Source: Acanthochlamys bracteata (taxonomy: Eukaryota > Streptophyta > Magnoliopsida > Pandanales > Velloziaceae). From it: a stretch of 64,000 nt of DNA. The notes beneath the pieces were generated by a model. It saw nothing but the letters and a program-made list of their open reading frames with translations. It was not told the DNA's origin and did not search any database. Below, in pieces: positions 60,601 through 64,000 of the stretch; the first letter of the stretch is position 1; every line of letters starts with the position of its first letter. The translations under genes and the position numbers were made by a program. The DNA is taken from assembly GCA_019914995.1 (NCBI GenBank), contig CM034127.1, positions 13,552,269 to 13,616,268 on the forward strand. Direction: 5' to 3'.

Positions 60601-63433
60601 CTTCCGCCTGCGATCTTCAGTTCTTTCTCCGATCTGCCGAGGATCTTCAAAATTCTTCCGATTCTTCGGTATGACACTCCGAGCTGCTTTTTCTTCTTCT
60701 TTCATCTGATTAATTCACGCTTGAAGCTATCTGTTCTCACTTTTCTCCTGTCATCCAACAAGTTAAATCCGTAAAACCAAACGAGAAAATCTCACTGAAA
60801 TGTATCTATAAGCCATGTCTCGCAAGGACCTCCGTCAAGAACAGGATGCTCTAGATCACACTTCTCACTATTCGATAGATCTCCCAGGTGAACAACACCC
60901 GTGAACAAATCTCTAGTCCAATTTCACATAATTTCATTATTGTTCTAGTTGTTTAGTTCTGTTAATGCAGTTTCATTACACCACTGGTAATTAGCTCCCA
61001 GTCGTTTTGAAACAAGGAGCTTGTTGGTCGCCAATGGTTATGATTGAAGTCAATTTTGTGGAGAAATGATATTACTCTTCTTCTTTCATTTGCAAGACTT
61101 GTTAATTTTAAAAGCATTAGCTGCAAGGAAAGATGGACTTGAGATTATAAGTTGTTCTTTGTTTCACTTTGCTTTAGGATGCTAATTTTGTTTTTTCAAT
61201 GAAATGATCTGCTTCATTTTATTTATTTGAAACTTTATTTGCAAGCTAAAGTTATTGAAGTGGAAGAAGCAATTATATTGTGGCATGCCTTGTAACAATT
61301 ATTGTAATTTGTTAATTTTGTTTGAACTTTCTCTATGTTTGTTTTGGTAATTTTGTTAAATTGTGGCATATTCTGTATAGTGTAACTGTATACTCAGTGG
61401 CAGTGCAACTATGCAAATGTTTATGGGCTATCGGGACCCAGATTGACCCATGGGTTGACCCGGTAACCCACTATGTGACCTGGTGATCCGCCTACCTGGA
61501 GACAATTCCGGGTTGACATCCGGGTTGGGTCTACCAGCTATGCTTGATTGCATCTATGTAATCAGTACATATATCTTTAGTACTTCTACCTTATTTTATT
61601 GAGATGATGATTTCGTTTCCCCCTTGATGTATCAGCAGATTGCAAGTTTAATATTCTAATGATAGTACAAATTACAGGTCATGTTCAGTACTGATGGCTA
61701 TGCATTCCCTGAAACCATTTATTTAGGTATGTATACCAAGTTAAATTCAGGGAAATTGAGCTGAAAAGTAGGCTTATTCTTTGAAAAGTGGAGGATTTGT
61801 ACCATATCATTGCTGTTCCAAGTTTAACTTAATGATTTTTTCTAGGAGTAAAGGAAATTGCTTAGCAGTTGTCATTTTAAGCAGGTGTAATGATGTTGGC
61901 TGGGAGAGCCTATTTTTTAATCTTATTTTAAACCATGATCCTAATGTTGGCACCACAACAAAACTAAACTTAAACATTCCGCTCTACACCCTCTTATTAT
62001 GAGTAAAGTCTATGAAGCTCTTGAGATTTTACTCTGAAGTTGAATAGGTAAAGTTTTCCTGAATAACTTTTTTTTTTAGTTTGAACTAGCTGTAAGTTGT
62101 TTTCCCATGCTTTATAATATGTTTGGGACTTCATTGATGCACTTCTGGTCTGCTATGAGTTTTGAATTTTTGATCCTTCATTGCTTAACCATTCATTTAT
62201 TCCTTCTATACAAGTAATCTGCTTATATTACTAGGTTAATGTTACAGTTCAATAATTAGCGATTTTCAAAGCTACATCAGCGCCTTTGTGGAAAAATCAG
62301 TGTCATCATGGCTGCATTTCTACACTTCATATTGCTGGCATCAGTATAATGGCTTTGTTGATGTGAGTAGGATTTTTGTGATGGTAGCTACATAAAACCA
62401 CATGCATACAAATTTAGCAGATGAGTGCACATGACATGTTAGTCACTATACTTACGATTTTCTCTCATATTTGTTTTCCCCTATATCTCTGTCATTTCAT
62501 CATGTAGGTGCAAGAAGAGCAAGGGAAATTGTTTTGTCTGTACTGGTGGAGGCATGTGATAACGGTGACCTTTCTGTCACTGAGGCGGTTGAAGCAGTGG
62601 AGGACATTTTCAAAGAAAACTCATTGAAATTCTACAAATTGAATGGTATTATGGAGTCTACTGACACTAATGATGTGAAGGGGTTGAGAAGTGAACTAAA
62701 GATTGGCGTGCTAGAGGAAGACATAGTGTTTGTCCGTATTATTTGGATTGATGGTTCTGGCCAACATCGTTGTCGTGTGAGTTGACTTTTGTGCTCTCCA
62801 TTCCCAAATATGCTGCTTTTGATAAGATAAATTTGACAATAGTTTGACAAGCAAAAATGAAGAGCACTCAGGCACACACTACATGGGACAACACATACAA
62901 TAGAGTAAGGCTAGTATTTTCTTGGTTTTGATAGAAAGGCAATCAACCTGCATTTGTGCTTCCAAGATTTATATGAGGATGTCAGATTTGGATACTACTA
63001 TATATAAATATAAAAGCTAGTAAAAACTAGACTGTATAGTATTATCATCTGGTTGTCCATTTTGGAAATCTTGTGCTTGTTATGTGTCTTGTCTTCCGTG
63101 GTTTCATTTGCATCTTATTTTGTACGGCCAATTTTTTTTTGGTTTAATGAGAACTGTTTAATGAGAACTGTCTACTAAGTTTGCTTCTTTGGTAAACTTT
63201 CTAGTTTCTAACAAAATGGACTGTTATTTGATGCATCTTCCTTTGTGGATTGATGCGTAGGTTATTCCAGCGAAACGCTTTTATCAATTTGTTAAGGATT
63301 ATGGTGTTGGCTTAACTTGCGCCTCAATGGGAATGACTTCATTGTATGATGCCCCAGCGGATGGCTCAAACCTAAGTGGAGTGGGTGAGATCAGACTAAT
63401 TCCTGATATGTCAACAATACATAGGATTCCGTG
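57661..63433 (+). CDS. NodGS/FluG-like protein (amidohydrolase plus glutamine-synthetase-like), 5' part, one frameshift
   Basis: Exons 57661-57830, 58162-58411, 58982-59049, 59133-59260, 59344-59449, 59630-59790, 59869-59964, 61678-61726, 62508-62776 and 63261-63433; the gene continues beyond the window. Start MARWKYRTIRDAVERV. The amidohydrolase-like half has DAHAHN at residues 20-25 (metal-binding HxH type), then FDLPMQIHTGFGD, RLSNPLHLRNVLED and YLDFGLAVPKLSVHGMIS. From exon 9 the glutamine-synthetase-like half begins (FVRIIWIDGSGQHRCRV, CASMGMTS). Arabidopsis NodGS (At3g53180) has this fusion and about 840 residues; a role in root development and flagellin responses has been reported. Exon 6 is 161 nt where 160 keeps the frame: an extra A in AAAA at 59712-59715 shifts the KCRIVLLHASYPFS block out of frame, giving a stop at once. 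All other exons fit. A sequencing error or a null allele are both possible. Confidence 0.85.
58590..58715 (+). mobile_element. 5'-truncated RTE-type LINE tail with perfect 16-bp target duplication
   Basis: 126 bp ending in a TTG repeat, flanked by TATGCATATGATTTGT at 58574-58589 and the identical 16 bp at 58716-58731. The body (GAGGAATTAGATCTTTCGCTG onward in outline, then CCGATCCAACTTGAGTAGGATAAAG) aligns with the tail of the copy at 7740-7950. It lies in NodGS intron 2 (58412-58981). The perfect duplication indicates a fairly young insertion. Confidence 0.88.
60358..61543. mobile_element. Candidate non-autonomous transposon with captured gene 5' end, in NodGS intron 7
   Basis: Within the 1.7-kb intron 59965-61677, a block is bounded by GC-rich ends. 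The left (60358-60445) has CATGCTGCAGATCGACCCGT and repeated GGGTCGACC motifs; the right (61430-61543), reversed, reads CATAGCTGGTAGACCCAACC and has GGGTTGACCCGG repeats. Inside, from 60460, is a pyrimidine-rich leader-like stretch with GT at the end of CCGATTCTTCG, and a short ORF from 60815 (MSRKDLRQEQDALDH start, 29 codons) with a possible splice donor at CTCCCAG/GTGAAC. No transposase is seen and no target duplication was found, so borders and class (possibly hAT-like) are uncertain. AT-rich remnant sequence lies at 60100-60340. Confidence 0.4.
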
Positions 63434-64000
63434 GTATGTCAACAATACATTCTTTGCACAAGGACAATATTCTTTAGTCATACTTCTAATGCTAGTATTC
63501 TAGAGGTCTTGTAACCTTTTGCTGGACACCTCTTTGTAGGAAAGATGTCTTATAGATGTGTAGAAACACACAAAGCTAGTTGTCTCTATTACTTAGTTAC
63601 CAAAATAGTAACTTTAAGAAGTGTGATGGCCTTTACTGTAATAGGAATAGCATTGCAGGTAGAATCCTAGATGTGCTACACTGAGAAGAGACATCTCAAG
63701 ATAGCGGTAAATGGCAAGATGAATTGCTATTTGAAACTTTGAAAGGCATTAGGTTTTAGACATGCAGTGTTTTAAGTGCAAGTGGTGCGCAAGGAAAAAG
63801 TTGTGAAATCTGCCGGAGACCATTAGCTACTGAATTATGATGGTCTTAAGGAAGACTCGAAAACAGAGGAGATGTCTTGAGCGACAAGCCCTTACAACAA
63901 TTAGGTGATACTCAGAAGTGGCTCTTTCCTAGGTTCTGCTTCTATGGTTGTATAACTACTATCTTTTCCTCCCTTTATTTTGCAGAATTGTATAGTGTCT
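63434..64000 (+). other. Start of the next NodGS intron
   Basis: Begins GTATGTC right after ATTCCGTG and continues to the window end. No in-frame exon matching the family (expected to continue after IPW) was found before 64000. Confidence 0.5.

Noticed and set aside
1-64000. CRISPR arrays, bacterial operons, phage or plasmid features
   Set aside because: No spaced direct repeats or prokaryotic gene organisation were seen; all recognisable genes are plant nuclear genes with introns or plant-specific families.

Overview
This window is nuclear DNA from a flowering plant. The evidence is short GT-AG introns, AT-rich intergenic DNA full of small MITE-like elements, and plant-only gene families: a malectin-like CrRLK1L receptor kinase, a thaumatin-like protein, a cell-wall glycine-rich protein, a nodulin/glutamine-synthetase-like protein and a pheophorbide a oxygenase relative. 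The mix of families does not look like a grass. I cannot name the species.

Layout. The left part is transcribed leftwards: the 5' half of a large HEAT-repeat gene like SHOOT GRAVITROPISM 6 (1-12840, 25 exons, running off the left edge); a plastid-type DUF1997 gene (14210-17733); a clearly dead pheophorbide a oxygenase-like gene (19722-23893); and a 70-residue membrane protein (25812-26094) whose leader exon probably lies 2.2 kb upstream. Head-to-head with that small gene is a rightward three-KH-domain RNA-binding gene of the BTR1 type (29161-33579). A glycine-rich secreted protein follows on the minus strand (34101-34829). The rest is rightward: a FERONIA/ANXUR-type receptor kinase (37690-40462), the ribosome-biogenesis protein WDR3/UTP12 (41135-47343), an intronless O-fucosyltransferase-family gene (50338-52140), a thaumatin-like protein (55006-56803) and the 5' part of a NodGS/FluG-like gene (57661 to beyond the right edge).

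The coding exons were joined by hand from GT-AG borders, frame continuity and family similarity recalled from memory. For every live multi-exon gene the exon lengths sum to an open frame. The one exception is NodGS exon 6, which carries one extra A in a run of four.

Between the genes are at least three families of short inverted-repeat elements, two 5'-truncated RTE-type LINE tails with target-site duplications, two intronic tandem duplications, and an intron-embedded candidate transposon that may carry a captured gene 5' end. The genes are ordinary and unrelated housekeeping, cell-wall, defence and signalling genes, not one coordinated system. I found no convincing previously undescribed multi-gene system. 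The points most worth checking are a perfect 17-bp hairpin plus a small upstream ORF in front of the receptor kinase, the decay pattern of the pheophorbide a oxygenase copy, the single-base frameshift in NodGS, and the candidate captured-gene transposon.
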